DNA of 64,000 bases from Zanthoxylum bungeanum (Eukaryota; Streptophyta; Magnoliopsida; Sapindales; Rutaceae): the NCBI GenBank assembly GCA_019454045.1, contig SKCR01037622.1, positions 1 to 64,000 of the forward strand, in the 5' to 3' direction. Below, in pieces: positions 1 to 10,617 of the stretch. The notes beneath the pieces were generated by a model. That model was given only the letters and a program-made list of their open reading frames with translations. It had not been told where the DNA came from and did no database searches. Each line of letters starts with the position of its first letter. Within the stretch, counting starts at the first letter, position 1. The translations under genes were made by a program, and so were the position numbers.

Positions 1-804
1 GTTTTATAACTCACGCCACATCGGTTTGTTAGTTTTGTAGGTTGGCAACCAGATTGGTCGCCATCAAGTCATGGACGTGTAAGCTCACGGCAATAGATCA
101 CTCAAGTTACAGTCATCCCCTCTAGTGTCGTGGGAAAATATATGTGATAGTAGTTTGTATCTTTTAATTATGTATTGTACCGCAAAAGGAACGTGTTATG
201 TTGTGTAAATGAAAATTTTAAGTTGTATGTGTAATTGTGGGCACATAGCCCTTATGTATTAAGAATGAAAATTGGTATGTGTTGGTTGGAATGAGTCTCT
301 TTTGTGTGCTAAGTGTTTTCCAGGTTGTCAAATTTTAATATGTGTCATGTTCGTTTTCTGTTGGGTCTGAAGCTCAGGGAAATGGGTTATTTCTATGTCT
401 TGTCGGTAACGTCTTACCTCTGGCAGGATGTTACAATTATGGTGTTGCTAATGCCGCTCCATGGTGACCTTGAATTGTCCAAGAGTGACTTTGTGGTTAT
501 GACTCTCCTTAGTGTATTTTTAGATTAATGAATTGCATGAATTTTGAATTAATTAGACATTAATGTGATTAATTTAAAATTAATTCATAAGTATCGATTG
601 TGTGAAATTAACATATTATGGATGAGATTGGGCATATTATAATATGTAGGAAAAATTCATGAAATTTTTGACATCATTTCGGATGCTTTATGAAGCATTT
701 TAATAATTTTTTTCCACAAAACCTATAAAATGTGATTTAGTGGCAAAACTGTAAATTTATGAAACTATTGGCCTGATCAGCCATTGCTGCGGTGACAGGA
801 TCAC
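1..804. other. Intergenic DNA, nothing assigned
   Basis: No reading frame here resembles a known protein. Positions 1-500 have moderately complex, T/G-rich sequence that could be the tail of a transcript or an old repeat lying mostly outside the window. 500-800 is AT-rich. A 71-codon open frame near 313-528 has no ATG at its start and no recognisable domain, so I do not call it a gene. Confidence 0.5.
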
Positions 805-812
805 TATAGCAG
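805..812. repeat. Left 8-bp target-site duplication of the hAT element
   Basis: TATAGCAG directly precedes the left terminal TAGACCCGGCC. The same eight bases recur at 3883-3890 directly after the right terminus, which fixes the element borders to the base. Confidence 0.93.
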
Positions 813-1016
813 TAGACCCGGCCACGGTTCCGGTTCCGGTTCCGGAACCGAACCGGAATGGGACCGGTTCGGTTGGGGTTCCACCCCAACTCGAACCGGT
901 CCGAACCGGTGGAACCATACGGTTCCACCGGTTCGGACGGTTCCAACCGGAACCGAACGGTTCCGGTTGGAACCGTCGGGTTCCTGTTGGAACCGTAGGG
1001 TTCCAACAGGAACCCT

Positions 1017-1088
1017 AAGGCCCCCAACGGCTAGTAGCCGTTGGGGGCCTTATTAGTTATTCCCCCAACGGCTACTGCCGTTGGGGGA
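1017..1088. repeat. Two perfect hairpins in the hAT 5' subterminal region
   Basis: Positions 1017-1033 and 1035-1051 are exact reverse complements (17-bp arms, 1-base spacer, core CCCCCAACGGCTA). Positions 1061-1072 and 1077-1088 form a second perfect hairpin with 12-bp arms and the same CCCCCAACGGC core. A weaker 8-bp inverted pair (GCAGGGAG) follows at about 1090-1115. Subterminal repeats of hAT elements bind transposase, so these could be binding or folding elements; that role is inferred. Confidence 0.85.
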
Positions 1089-1264
1089 TGCAGGGAGTCG
1101 TTTGGCTCCCTGCCAAACGGCTCCCTGCCAAAAAATAAAAATAAAAATAAAATTATAAAAATTTTTTTATTATATAAAATAAAAATTACTAATGTACCCC
1201 TAATAACGGTAATAAAACGGTTATATTTAGGGGCATTTTTTGTATCAAAAAAATTCTAAAATTC

Positions 1265-1272
1265 TATAAATA
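1265..1272 (+). promoter_or_regulatory. Probable TATA box of the hAT transposase
   Basis: TATAAATA lies about 150 bp upstream of the original ATG at 1425, followed by a pyrimidine-rich leader. Position and sequence fit a plant core promoter; no transcript evidence is available. Confidence 0.6.
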
Positions 1273-1424
1273 GGATTCATTTTTCATAATTTCATCACAC
1301 CAATTTCTCAACTCTCTCATTTTCTATAAATCTCTTATTCTCAATCTTACTTCAATACAATTCTCTTATTTTAGTTGTTAATTAATTTGTTATCACATTC
1401 GGCATTCGCATCGCAATTATTCAA

Positions 1425-3500
1425 ATGGCAAGCTCATCCGAGAACATAATGTCAAATATGCCGACCCAATAGACCGGCCCCAGTGTCAGTGCACAATCAC
1501 GGAGAAGAGAAGTTAAGGCTCGGTCCTCCGATATTTTCAAAATTCATTTTAATTTGGAACGCCTAGACGATGGTTCACAACGAGCAATTTGCAACTATTG
1601 TGGGGTTATCTATAAATTTTCTGGTGGATACGGAAATATGATCAAGCACATGGAGAAACATCATCCGGTTGAGTTTGGCATTGATACGACGCAGACTCAA
1701 ATGGCCAGGTACGCATCATCTAGTAGAGGTACGAGTAGTGTAGATTTATTTAAATATTCTGATGCAAAAAATAGAGAAGAATTTGTGAAATTAACATGTA
1801 TGGCACATCTTTCTTTAAGCTTTGGTGAAAAACTTCATTTTACTAATTACGTGCATAATGCTTTAAACCCTGCTGCATGTAGAATGACTCGAAACACAAC
1901 AAAACGTCATATTTTCAAATTATATAAAGATGGTAAAATTATTTTAAATGAAATATTTAAAGAAATGAAAGGTCGTATTTCTATATGTTCTGATATTTGG
2001 AGTGACCATTGGCAAACACACTCATACATGGGTGTGACTTGTCATTGGATTGATGCATCATTTACCATGCAAAAACGACTCATTGCATTTAGAGTTTTTG
2101 ATGACCAACATACTGCACATAATATTTATAGAATGATGAAGGTAATTTTTGATGAATATGGTTTAGAAGAAAAAATTTTAACAATTGGATTTGATAATGC
2201 ATCTGCAAATACTGCATCCATCAATGATTTAAAAGAAATATGTCAACCAAATTTAGGGGGTCGATTTTTTCATATTCGTTGTACATGTCATGTCCTAAAC
2301 TTATGTGTGCAAGACGGTCTAAAATTATTATCTCCTTTCCTTGATCCTATTAAAACGGCACTTAACTGTATTTGGTCATATTCTCAAGTTAGGAGGGAAT
2401 GGACCAAGTTTTGTAAAATAAATGGTATTAAACCGATTAAATTTTCTAGAGATGTTCCAACACGTTGGAATTCTACTTATTTTCTTTTATGTCAAGCACT
2501 TCAATACAAAGATGCATTATGTAGTTTTTTTTCTCAACATGTTCAAAATATCACACTTTATCCTAGTCAATGGGATATTTGTGAAAGAATTTTAGATATT
2601 TTAAGAGTTTTTAATGATGCTACTTTAGTTTTTAGCGGTGTTTATTATCCCACTGCACATTTATTTCTTCTTGAAAGTTTGAATATTGTTGGCACTCTCG
2701 ATGAACATGTTGACAGTGACAACCCTAATGATATTGTTTTGCTCGAAGCCATTACTGTTATGAAGGTAAAATGGTTGAATTATTTTAGAGAAATTTCTTT
2801 ACTTTATCTTATTGCTGTTGTTTTTGATCCTAGATTTAAATTAGAAGGTTTGAATGGTGGTTTACAAGCTTACTATGGTTATTTAGGAATATTAGATGAC
2901 ATTGATAGTACGAGCATAATGACGAATTTAAAAAGTGATTTAATTATTTTATTTAATGATTATATTGTAAGATATAACTTAGGAACAATAGGTCAGTCTA
3001 GTAGTAGCGAACCGGTAATTCAACCAAGACTTAGCGCAGGGGATCGTTGGTTATTACAACAAAATAAAAAATCTAGGGATACGACAACAACTAATAACCC
3101 TGAATTAGATAATTATTTATCTACAAATTTTGAGTTTTCTAATGAAAGTTTATGCAGTAAAAATTTTAAAATCCTTGAATGGTGAAACCGGCATCAAAAT
3201 ATATATCATGTTTTATCTATTATTGCTAAATAGATATTGGCAGCACCTATTTCCACCGTTGCGGTTGAGCAAGCCTTCAGCTTGGGAGGTAATATATTGG
3301 AAGCTAGGCGATCTTCATTACATCCAAGCACTCTAGAAGCAACAGCTTGTGTGGATGATTGGACTCGAGCTGATCTGAGACAACAAGAAGATGCCCCCGA
3401 TGATTTTGAAGATTTGTTCGATAATGGCAATGCTTCTGCAACAAGTGCAAGCGGAAGCTGCGGACCCGGAGCCGAAGGATCAACTGATAATGATGATTGA
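1425..3500 (+). pseudogene. hAT transposase (BED finger, RNase H-like core, hATC dimerisation domain), broken by three stops
   Basis: One continuous frame runs from ATG 1425 to stop 3498-3500, about 691 codons, a usual length for plant hAT transposases. It holds an N-terminal BED zinc finger (CNYCG about 1590, then H-x3-HH near 1650-1665), the central RNase H-like region with the RWNST motif after DVPT (about 2455-2475), and the C-terminal hATC segment with TVAVEQAFS and LEARRSSL (about 3255-3325). The frame is interrupted by TAG at 1470-1472, TGA at 3183-3185 (at the conserved EW position just before hATC) and TAG at 3231-3233. The open frame from 1554 begins with TTG, not ATG, because of the first stop. 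All three stops are one substitution from a sense codon. As written, a product would lack hATC, which is needed for dimerisation and activity, so the copy is probably dead. Confidence 0.9.
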
Positions 3501-3882
3501 TAAATGTAAAATTATAATTTACAAAGGGGATATGTCTTAAACTTGTAATGGAACTACGTGAGCTTTGATTCCTCTCACCCTTGGAGGATACGTAGGCAAC
3601 TTAAATTTTAAAATTTTAAGCTCAAGCTCTTCAATGTAATAAATTTTTTTTTTTATTTATAAATTTAATCTCATTTTTTTTAATTAATAAATTTTTTTTA
3701 TTTAATGATTTGACTCCTCTCATTTTTTTATTTTAATTAATTAAAAAAAAAAGAACCGAACCGAACGGAACCGAACCGTTCGGTTCCGGTTCGGTTCGAC
3801 TTTCCGGTTCCACACTTGTGGAACCGGAAACCGGCCGGTTCGGTTCGGTTCCGAACCGGAACCGAACCGCCGGCCGGGTCTA

Positions 3883-3890
3883 TATAGCAG
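3883..3890. repeat. Right 8-bp target-site duplication of the hAT element
   Basis: TATAGCAG, identical to 805-812, directly follows the right terminus (GGCCGGGTCTA). Confidence 0.93.
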
Positions 3891-4472
3891 TGACAGTTTC
3901 CACTTGGTTTGTCGAATCGGTTAATCGATTCACGTGTCACCGCAGAAAAAATTTTCGGAAATTTTATCCCGAGTTACTAATACGTAATCACACCTTGATA
4001 TTGGACATCGATAAATGATGTGGACGAAATATGAATAAATTAACAATATATTATACCGATTAATTCGTCTGAAATTAAAATCCGCCGTCGTACTTCCGCC
4101 ACGCAAAACCCCAACAGATACTCCTTATTCACATCTTGTGTTTGTGCATAAAAGGTTGACTGGGATATGATCTTTTGCAATTCTTTTGAAACTAATATAT
4201 AAATTTTATTCCATGTCAATAGCCGTTTCAATCTAAACATATTATTCTATTTCTTAGCTATTAAAGTCGAAAGAGCTGTATTTTATTTGCCTTGTACAAA
4301 ATATGAAGTCAAGTCAACCCATTCATGAAATCTTGGAGACCCAAGCAATGTGTCAAAGTCTCCTTGTATTATTATGAATCAACGTTCTATCTCATCAAAA
4401 CAAAGAGGAGGTAGAATCAATCTGCAGAGAAAATCAAGAACTCGCGGCTGAGCAAATATTGTCTTTGAACAA
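3891..4472. other. Spacer between the hAT element and the DUF247 gene; likely holds its promoter and 5' UTR
   Basis: AT-rich with no coding frame. Positions about 4380-4472 are purine-rich and end at a good splice donor, so they may be the first non-coding exon of the DUF247 gene. The promoter would lie in 4000-4380, but no convincing TATA box was picked out. Confidence 0.4.
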
Positions 4473-4781
4473 GTAAGTTCACTGAATCATCAATCATAAA
4501 TCGAATTTTCATTTGTTTAATGTCGAACTTGTTAAGACCAAGTCATATTAGAGTCAAGATCCTAGATCAGCAGGTTCTGTTCTGTATAATTTTGAGTCTT
4601 AATAATTGGGTTCCTTGAATAATTGTGGCTGATCCTCTGTTCTTCAATTTTTACATATTTGCAATCATTTCTTGACTTTGTTATACACTTGGCTCTCCAA
4701 TTTATATTCATGTTCATTGCTATATAAGATTTTATAAATGGTAACTTGACTATCCTGATGTAACTAACTTCTTGGCATCAG
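4473..4781 (+). other. Predicted 5' UTR intron of the DUF247 gene
   Basis: Donor GTAAGT at 4473 and acceptor GGCATCAG ending at 4781 bracket a T-rich 309-base segment just upstream of the ATG at 4813. A leader intron is common in plant DUF247 genes. The prediction rests on splice consensus only. Confidence 0.5.
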
Positions 4782-4812
4782 GAGAGTTACCTGCATTTTC
4801 CAAGAGCAATTG

Positions 4813-6105
4813 ATGGCTAGTGAACCATTTGACCGAGTACTTGATCGCGTTGAGGAAAAGCTTCGTAATCTATCTCCAATACCATATCAGTTCAGCATTT
4901 TCAGAGTGCCTGATCAACTACGTAAGATAAATGAGAAGGCATATGAACCAGAAATGTTAGCAATTGGTCCTTACCATCGCGGTAAAGATCACTTGATGGC
5001 CATTGAAGAGCATAAAACGAGCTATCTTCAAAAGCTTCTTCAACGAAGAGCTGACATAAGTTTGTCACATTATGTAACGGTCATGAGGTCATTGGAAGAA
5101 AAGGCACGAAAATGTTATGGTGGATCCATAAGTTTGGATCAAGATGAGTTTGTGGAAATGATGCTTCTTGATGGTTGCTTCATTGTTGAGGTTATTCGAA
5201 AGAATTTGGTGCAAGGTTTGAGAGAAGATAATGATCCTATTTTTAAACTTGTTTGGATGTTGCCTTTTATAGCGCGAGATATGTTTCTGCTTGAGAATCA
5301 GCTTCCATTTTTTGTCTTTGTGAGCTGTTTAGTATGACTGAGATGCCCAATAATCAAATGAATTACAGCTTCTTTTACATGATTCTGTATTTCTTCTATG
5401 GGATATCACCAGGGAAAGGGTATCCAAGAGCTGATGTATATCCCATAGATGAAATCAAACATCTAGTCGGATTCATACACGAGAATTGGCTTCCTTCGCC
5501 TGCAGGACTTGATCCATACAACATTAATGCTACGGAAAATAGTGAATGGAGGTTTATTTGTTGCGCCACAGATATACAAGAAGCTGGAATCAAGTTCCAG
5601 AAGGTTGAGGACGGTTGCTTGTTTGATATAAAGTTCGAAAATGGTGTAATGAAGATCCCAAATTTGGCAATTGGTGATACTACGGAAGCTGTTTTCCGGA
5701 ACCTCATTGCATACGAGCAGTTTTCCCACAACAAAAATCCGAAACACGTGTTAGATTATGTCAAATTCCGGACTTCCTCTCCCTCATCACTCCTCAAAGG
5801 ATGTTGAATTGCTTCGTCGCCGTGGAATTATTGATAACTGGTTAGGAGATGATGAAGTGATAACAGACTTAGTAAACAGGCTTGGTGATGGTGTTGTGCT
5901 GAGTGACCAGTTCTATTACTGTGAGGTATTCAACCAAGTGAATATGCATTGCAGTCGGCGTCGTAACAAATGGAAGACCAAGTTAAGACGCAATTATTTC
6001 AACACTCCATGGGCAATCATCTCTTTTCTTGCTGCTGCTCTCCTGCTTATGCTTACCTTTCTGCAAGCTCTGTTTGCAATTCTTTCTTATTTTCAGCAAA
6101 CATGA
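4813..6105 (+). pseudogene. DUF247 family membrane protein, three single-base frameshifts
   Basis: The pieces add up to about 430 codons, the usual length for plant DUF247 (PF03140) proteins. Visible in order: an N-terminal segment with YRVPD-like FRVPDQLRKINEKAYEPE and IGPYHRG (about 4890-4985); the MMLLDGCFIVE motif (about 5158-5190); DMFLLENQLPFF (about 5278-5312); then, in a different frame, the LQEAG-like IQEAGIKF, FENGVMKIP and RNLIAYEQ block (about 5570-5722); then DVELLRRRGIIDNWLGDDE (about 5800-5850) and a hydrophobic C-terminal helix near 6010-6090 that fits the family's membrane anchor. The frame shifts by one lost base near 5318-5322, 5764-5768 and 5793-5800. Start ATG 4813 follows a TTG. 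It could be a decayed gene or carry assembly errors; function of the family is largely unknown, with some members in self-incompatibility. Confidence 0.88.
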
Positions 6106-6470
6106 AGCCACTTTGAGATAACTTACCAAGAAAGTTTCACCTATAGGACTTGCACATCCATTCCTTGGTGCCAACGCTTGTTCGTAATGAAAATTTACCA
6201 TGAAGATCCCAACCTTTCCACTTTACAAAGACCTCCCCTCCTGCTAGCAAATTTCCATTTTTTTCAAAAATATCCCATTCGTTTCTCATCCCTAAGTTTT
6301 ATACAAGTGAATTGAGTTTTTATAATTTTTACCTCTCACACCACAAGTACACAATTAAAACAAAATAAAGCTTCGTTTATTTTATTTTCCCAAAAACCCA
6401 AATGAAAAAATAATAGCCCACCAGTTGAGTTGAGAGGTGGCTTTGTGAAAGAGGTAGAGGTGGCGGCCAT
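6106..6470. other. Downstream flank of the DUF247 gene and edge of a copia remnant
   Basis: Probable 3' UTR of the DUF247 gene followed by AT-rich sequence. The far (U5) end of the copia LTR reading on the minus strand should lie about 6430-6500, but I could not fix a TG/CA boundary or a target duplication. Confidence 0.4.
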
Positions 6471-6479
6471 GCGAGTTAA

Positions 6480-7331
6480 TGGGAGGAGTATTGCTTTTGT
6501 AGATCAGTTTCCAAATCTAGAATAATATTACCATTCATCATGAAGAAAACAAGAGGTTGGATTGAGTTGCGGATTATGTCGTTTTTTTTAAGACGTTTTG
6601 TGACTCTGTCCAAATGCGTTAGTGCTTGCAGTAATTCGCTCTGACGTCCCAGAATAAAACAAGCCCATAAAAATATTATGTCTCGATCGATTTGGAACAA
6701 AATCGATTGGTATACTCACACCCAAAATATTTGTTCGGAAATTAAAGAACAAAAGAGAAATAGTAGAGGGATATTTATCTTAAAATTGCTCTCGGCTCTG
6801 TCAATTGAGTTTTTTTTCATGATTTTCAAAATGTGAAGCATCCTTTATATAGGAAAAAATGTGACCGTTTGTATTTAAGAATAAAACGTTTTGTACTTTA
6901 ATTTTTTAAACGCTGCATTAAACTAAAAACACGTTTACAAAATTAAATAAAATATTTCATGATTTAAATAAAATAAAAAAAATTCATTCTTCTTTTTTTA
7001 TTAAGAAAATATAAAAGTATTTTCTTTAAAAAGATATATAACACCCACACCCGAACCGACCGACCGACTAACGAATTGCGGCGGCAGCGCGCGCGTGTGT
7101 GGCGAACCATCATTAGACTACCTCACCACCCTTCCACAAAAGTGGGTACTCCTTGGGGCCCAAAGCCACTTCACAATATAACATCTTATAAACAATAATT
7201 TGGTGCTGTATCTTTCCATTATCGGAGGAGGTTCCAAAACTTATAACTCCTTATTTAAAATTATAACAACTATTTACATTCAAACTTGTAACTCCTCATT
7301 CATTCCTCATTAAAATTCATATGTTACAACA
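6480..7331 (-). repeat. 3' LTR of the copia remnant
   Basis: The boundary at 7331 (ends CAACA on the plus strand) adjoins CCCCCACTT, the complement of a polypurine tract, at 7333-7342. The LTR holds a minus-strand TATA box near 6850-6862. The left limit is approximate. A GC-rich patch with CGACCGACCGAC and CGCGCGCG lies at 7055-7100. Confidence 0.65.
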
Positions 7332-7899
7332 ATCCCCCACTTGAATTTTAATAAAATAATTCATCGAACAATATAATATAAGGTCGTGCATAATAAATGT
7401 GTCTATAGACTTGAACCTTTACATAGTGTTTACGATTCAGATTATACTGTAATAACTCGTAGTTTTGAACTCTATATCTGACAACGTTACACACACAAAC
7501 CTTTTAGGGTGAAGTCAAAAAGTTTGTGCACTACGATTGTGCACTACGGCTGTGCATGTATATTCCAGTATAGTGAATGCTCTAGAAACGTTTTGCCCAA
7601 AATTTCATAAAAAAGTGGCCTCCCTTCTACATTCACATAAGTGTGTCTATCAAGAGTACTCATGTAGCTAGGTACTCCACTCTATATAGAGTATAGAACA
7701 TATTAAGAGTTAAATAACTCATCCTTACGTCGCTTCAGAATATCATGCTCTCGGAATGAAACTCGTCGATTATTAACATGATTCAACTCTCATTACTTTA
7801 TGACTTGTTATTACCCATTGAACTTATTTCTTAGGATCTTCAGTCTATAGGTCGGGTTACCATCACAAGTAATTTAATTATTTAATTGCAGTAGTCTCA

Positions 7900-9180
7900 T
7901 TCTTTTTGAAGTATTGAATATCTTCTCTCTTGCTTGCTAACCTTTCGTCAAAGGATCAGCTAAGTTATCGTCAGTCCATACATGATCCACTCTTACAGCT
8001 CTAGTAGAGAGGTATTCTCTGACTGTACTCTGTTTACGACGTATTTGTCATCTCATACCATTATAATAATGGTTCTCAATCTTTACAATAGTCGCGGTAC
8101 TATCACAATGGATCAATACAACTGGTATCGGTCTCTCCCATAAAGGGGCATCTGATAGCAAGCTTCTTAACCATGTTACTTCTTTACTAGCTAATGCCAG
8201 TTATGGGGTGATAATTTCTGTTAGGATTCGTTTATTCGTTTGATTCGATTCGCTTTAAAGCGAATACGGGTTTGAAAAATAGATTCGTTTAATAAATTGG
8301 TCAATTTGATTTGATTCATTTCGTTTATTAAATGAATCGAATACGAATTTAAATTCATTTATTCGTTTATTCGTTTATGATTCGTTTTATTTTTTTTCTT
8401 TTACTATTACTATTATTTTTCAATTAAGATTCGAGAAAAAAAAAATATCGATATTTGTGATATTTTTAGTAAATATATTAATTACATATTTCATATGTAT
8501 ATAGTTATATATTTATGAAGAATTAATGTAAATAAATTATGGTAAATTATGTTATTGAATAATATAATGACTAAATAAATATTCGTATTTGATTCACTTA
8601 ATAAACGAATCGAATACGAATTCTGATATTAGGATTTGTTTAATAAACAAATCGAATACGAATCCATCATATTTGATTCGATTCGTTTAGGATTCGATAC
8701 AGATTCGATTCATTAATTCATTTTGTCACCCCTAATGCCAGTGCAATGATCTCAGACTCCATAATGGATTGAGCTAAGATGTTTTGTTTTTTCTTGGATT
8801 TCCAAAAATAGCCCTACCAACTATGCTGAAGATATATCCACTGGTAGCCTTGGAATCATCTGAAAGGGTATTCCAATCAGTATTGTTATATCCTTCAAGG
8901 ACAGCGGGGAACCTTTGATAGTGTAATCCTAGGTTTATGGTCATTTTCAGGTATCTTATAACCCTCTCAATAGCATGTCAATGCTTCATACTAGATCTAC
9001 TAGTAAATCTGCATAATAATCATACGACATAGGCAATGTCAGGTCTATTGCAGTCAGTAACATATCGAAGACTACCAATGATGCTCGCATACTCAGTTTA
9101 TCTAACATTGTCACCGGTGTTCTTGAACAACTTTAAACTAGGATCATAAGGTGTACATGTAGGTTTACAGTCAAAGTTTA
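7900..9180 (-). pseudogene. Copia pol fragment: reverse transcriptase end plus RNase H, interrupted by a MITE
   Basis: On the minus strand, 9178-9098 reads CTPYDPSLKLFKNTGD, a motif from the C-terminal part of copia RT. 9085-8743 continues with IIGSLRYVTDC and RPDIAYVV and the start of RNase H. Beyond the MITE, 8193-7925 gives EVTWLRSLLSDAPLWERP, IHCDS and DNLADPLTKG, the end of RNase H. Stops and frameshifts are frequent. The N-terminal part of the open frame at 9098-9388 is LTR-derived, not RT. Confidence 0.8.
8202..8734. mobile_element. hAT-type MITE (533 bp) inside the copia RNase H region
   Basis: Ends are TATGGGGTGATAA on the left and, reverse-complemented, TAGGGGTGACAA on the right, a common plant hAT terminus. 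The 8-bp duplication ATGCCAGT occurs at 8194-8201 and 8735-8742. The interior is built of many GATTCG / TTCGTTTATTCG repeats and has no coding frame. Removing the element and one duplication restores continuity of the copia RNase H coding sequence, which supports the borders. Confidence 0.9.
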
Positions 9181-9404
9181 GAACAATATTACCGTTCACC
9201 ACGAAAAAAAGATATCGGGTTGAGTCGCGGACTAGGTCGCTCTCTTTAAGACGTTTCGCGGCTCTTCCCAGAATGTGTGCTTGATGTAATTCGGCTCCGA
9301 CGTCCCCATGATAAAACAATCCCAGAAAAACATTGTTATGGTTTTTCATTTCACGCAGTTTATAATCTACATTTTTATGGTTTTTCATCGCGTCACGGGC
9401 GACT

Positions 9405-10500
9405 TCATATTAAAATTATAAAATTAAATTAATAAATCAATTAAATAAAAATACATATTATAAATTTATAATAATTCTATTTATAAATTAAATTAATAAA
9501 TCTATTAAAATAAAATACATATTAAAATAAAAATACATATTATGATTTTTTTTTAATAATTCTATTATAACATAAAACATATAATAGTATCCTATTAAAA
9601 TTTTAAAAAAAAAAACTATTAAATTATCTACAATTAACCTAATCTCTATAATTAATTTCTTATTATAAAATTATAAAATTAAAATATCTAAGCAATTATT
9701 ATTTTTATTAAATTATAAAATTAAAATTTTAAATTTTTTACTCAAAAAGTCTATTACAATATAAAAAAAATATATTATTAAAGTAAGAAACCTATTAAAT
9801 TAATTAATTATTATTTTATTTAGTATTTTAAAATTATAAAATTAAATAAAGAAACATATTATAATAAGAAAACATATTATAATCTCTCATTAAAATAATA
9901 AAAAAAAACATATGTGGCAGTTAATCTCAACAAATAATTTTTTATTATTAAATTATAAAATTAAAATCTCTATGCAATTATTATTTTTATTAAATTATAA
10001 AATTAAATTAATAATCAATTAAATAAAAATACATTATATAATTTTATAATAACTGTATTATAATAAGAAATATATTATATTATCCTATTACAATTAAAAC
10101 ACTATTAAATTAATAAATTTATTAAATAAGAACATTATTATAACAATAAAATATATTATACTATCATATTAATTTTTGAATAATATCACAGATAATCCGA
10201 AAATATATATATATATAATATATGTGTGTGTGCGCGCGCGTGTGTGTTAAATATTTTAAAGTTTTCTTATCGTGTCACATGACACTTAATTTTTACAATT
10301 AATTTTTTTATTTACCTATTTTAATAAGAAAACATATTATAATATTCTATTAAAATAAAAATAAAAATATGTGTAACACCTAATCTCTACAATTAATTTT
10401 TTTATTAAATTATAAAATTAAAATAAAAAACCTATTACAATATAAAAATATAATATCCTATTAAAATAAAAATAAAAACATAAATAGTAGTCGCCCATAA
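9405..10500. repeat. AT-rich block of degenerate dispersed repeats
   Basis: The block is almost pure A/T and reuses the same phrases: ATTAAATTATAAAATTAAA several times, a longer phrase (GCAATTATTATTTTTATTAA) at about 9692 and 9974, AATCTCTACAATTAATTTTT-like phrases near 9640 and 10380, and AAACATATTATAA at many sites. Spacing is irregular (a few hundred bases), so it is a decayed array rather than a clean satellite. A TA/TG/CG dinucleotide run lies at 10205-10247. Confidence 0.65.
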
Positions 10501-10617
10501 AACCTGGCCAATTTTTTGGATGTTGGGTCTATTGTTATTTATTATTTCATTTTGAATTATTTATATAAGTTTTTTTTTCTTGAATTTATTATTATTTACT
10601 GTGCTTCTAGATGCAGA

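Larger units (their letters stand above)
813..3882 (+). mobile_element. Complete hAT DNA transposon (about 3.07 kb) with exact target duplication
   Basis: The ends are an imperfect inverted pair beginning TAGACCCGGCC on both sides, followed by subterminal arrays of GGTTCCGGTTC-type repeats in opposite orientation (about 825-1015 and 3755-3875). The element is flanked by the identical 8-bp duplication TATAGCAG at 805-812 and 3883-3890, the length typical of the hAT superfamily. Inside are GC-rich hairpins near the left end, a TATA box (TATAAATA, 1265-1272) and a BED-finger/hATC transposase frame. Seen directly: ends, duplication and coding frame. Inferred: the transposase is defective, so the copy could move only with help from a relative. 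The perfect duplication suggests a fairly recent insertion. Confidence 0.93.
6480..9400 (-). mobile_element. Internally deleted Ty1/copia retrotransposon remnant
   Basis: Reading on the minus strand: a partial R/U5-like LTR segment (9400 to 9180) passes directly into the end of reverse transcriptase (from about 9178), then RNase H, then a polypurine tract and an LTR from 7331 leftward that starts TGTTGTAACAT and has a TATA box (CTATATAAAGG, about 6850-6862). The LTR segment at about 6500-6690 is clearly similar to 9170-9345. Gag, protease, integrase and most of RT are missing, so a deletion joined the 5' LTR end to pol. A hAT MITE (8202-8734) sits inside. Outer borders are uncertain. Confidence 0.75.

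Noticed and set aside
313..528. 71-codon open frame
   Set aside because: No ATG at its start, no domain, and the composition is that of surrounding non-coding DNA.
737..1027. Minus-strand 96-codon frame rich in Pro, Asn and Arg
   Set aside because: It is a translation of the GGTTCC subterminal repeats of the hAT element.
6476..6700. Minus-strand 74-codon frame similar to one at 9098-9388
   Set aside because: The similarity reflects two copies of the same LTR segment, not a conserved protein.
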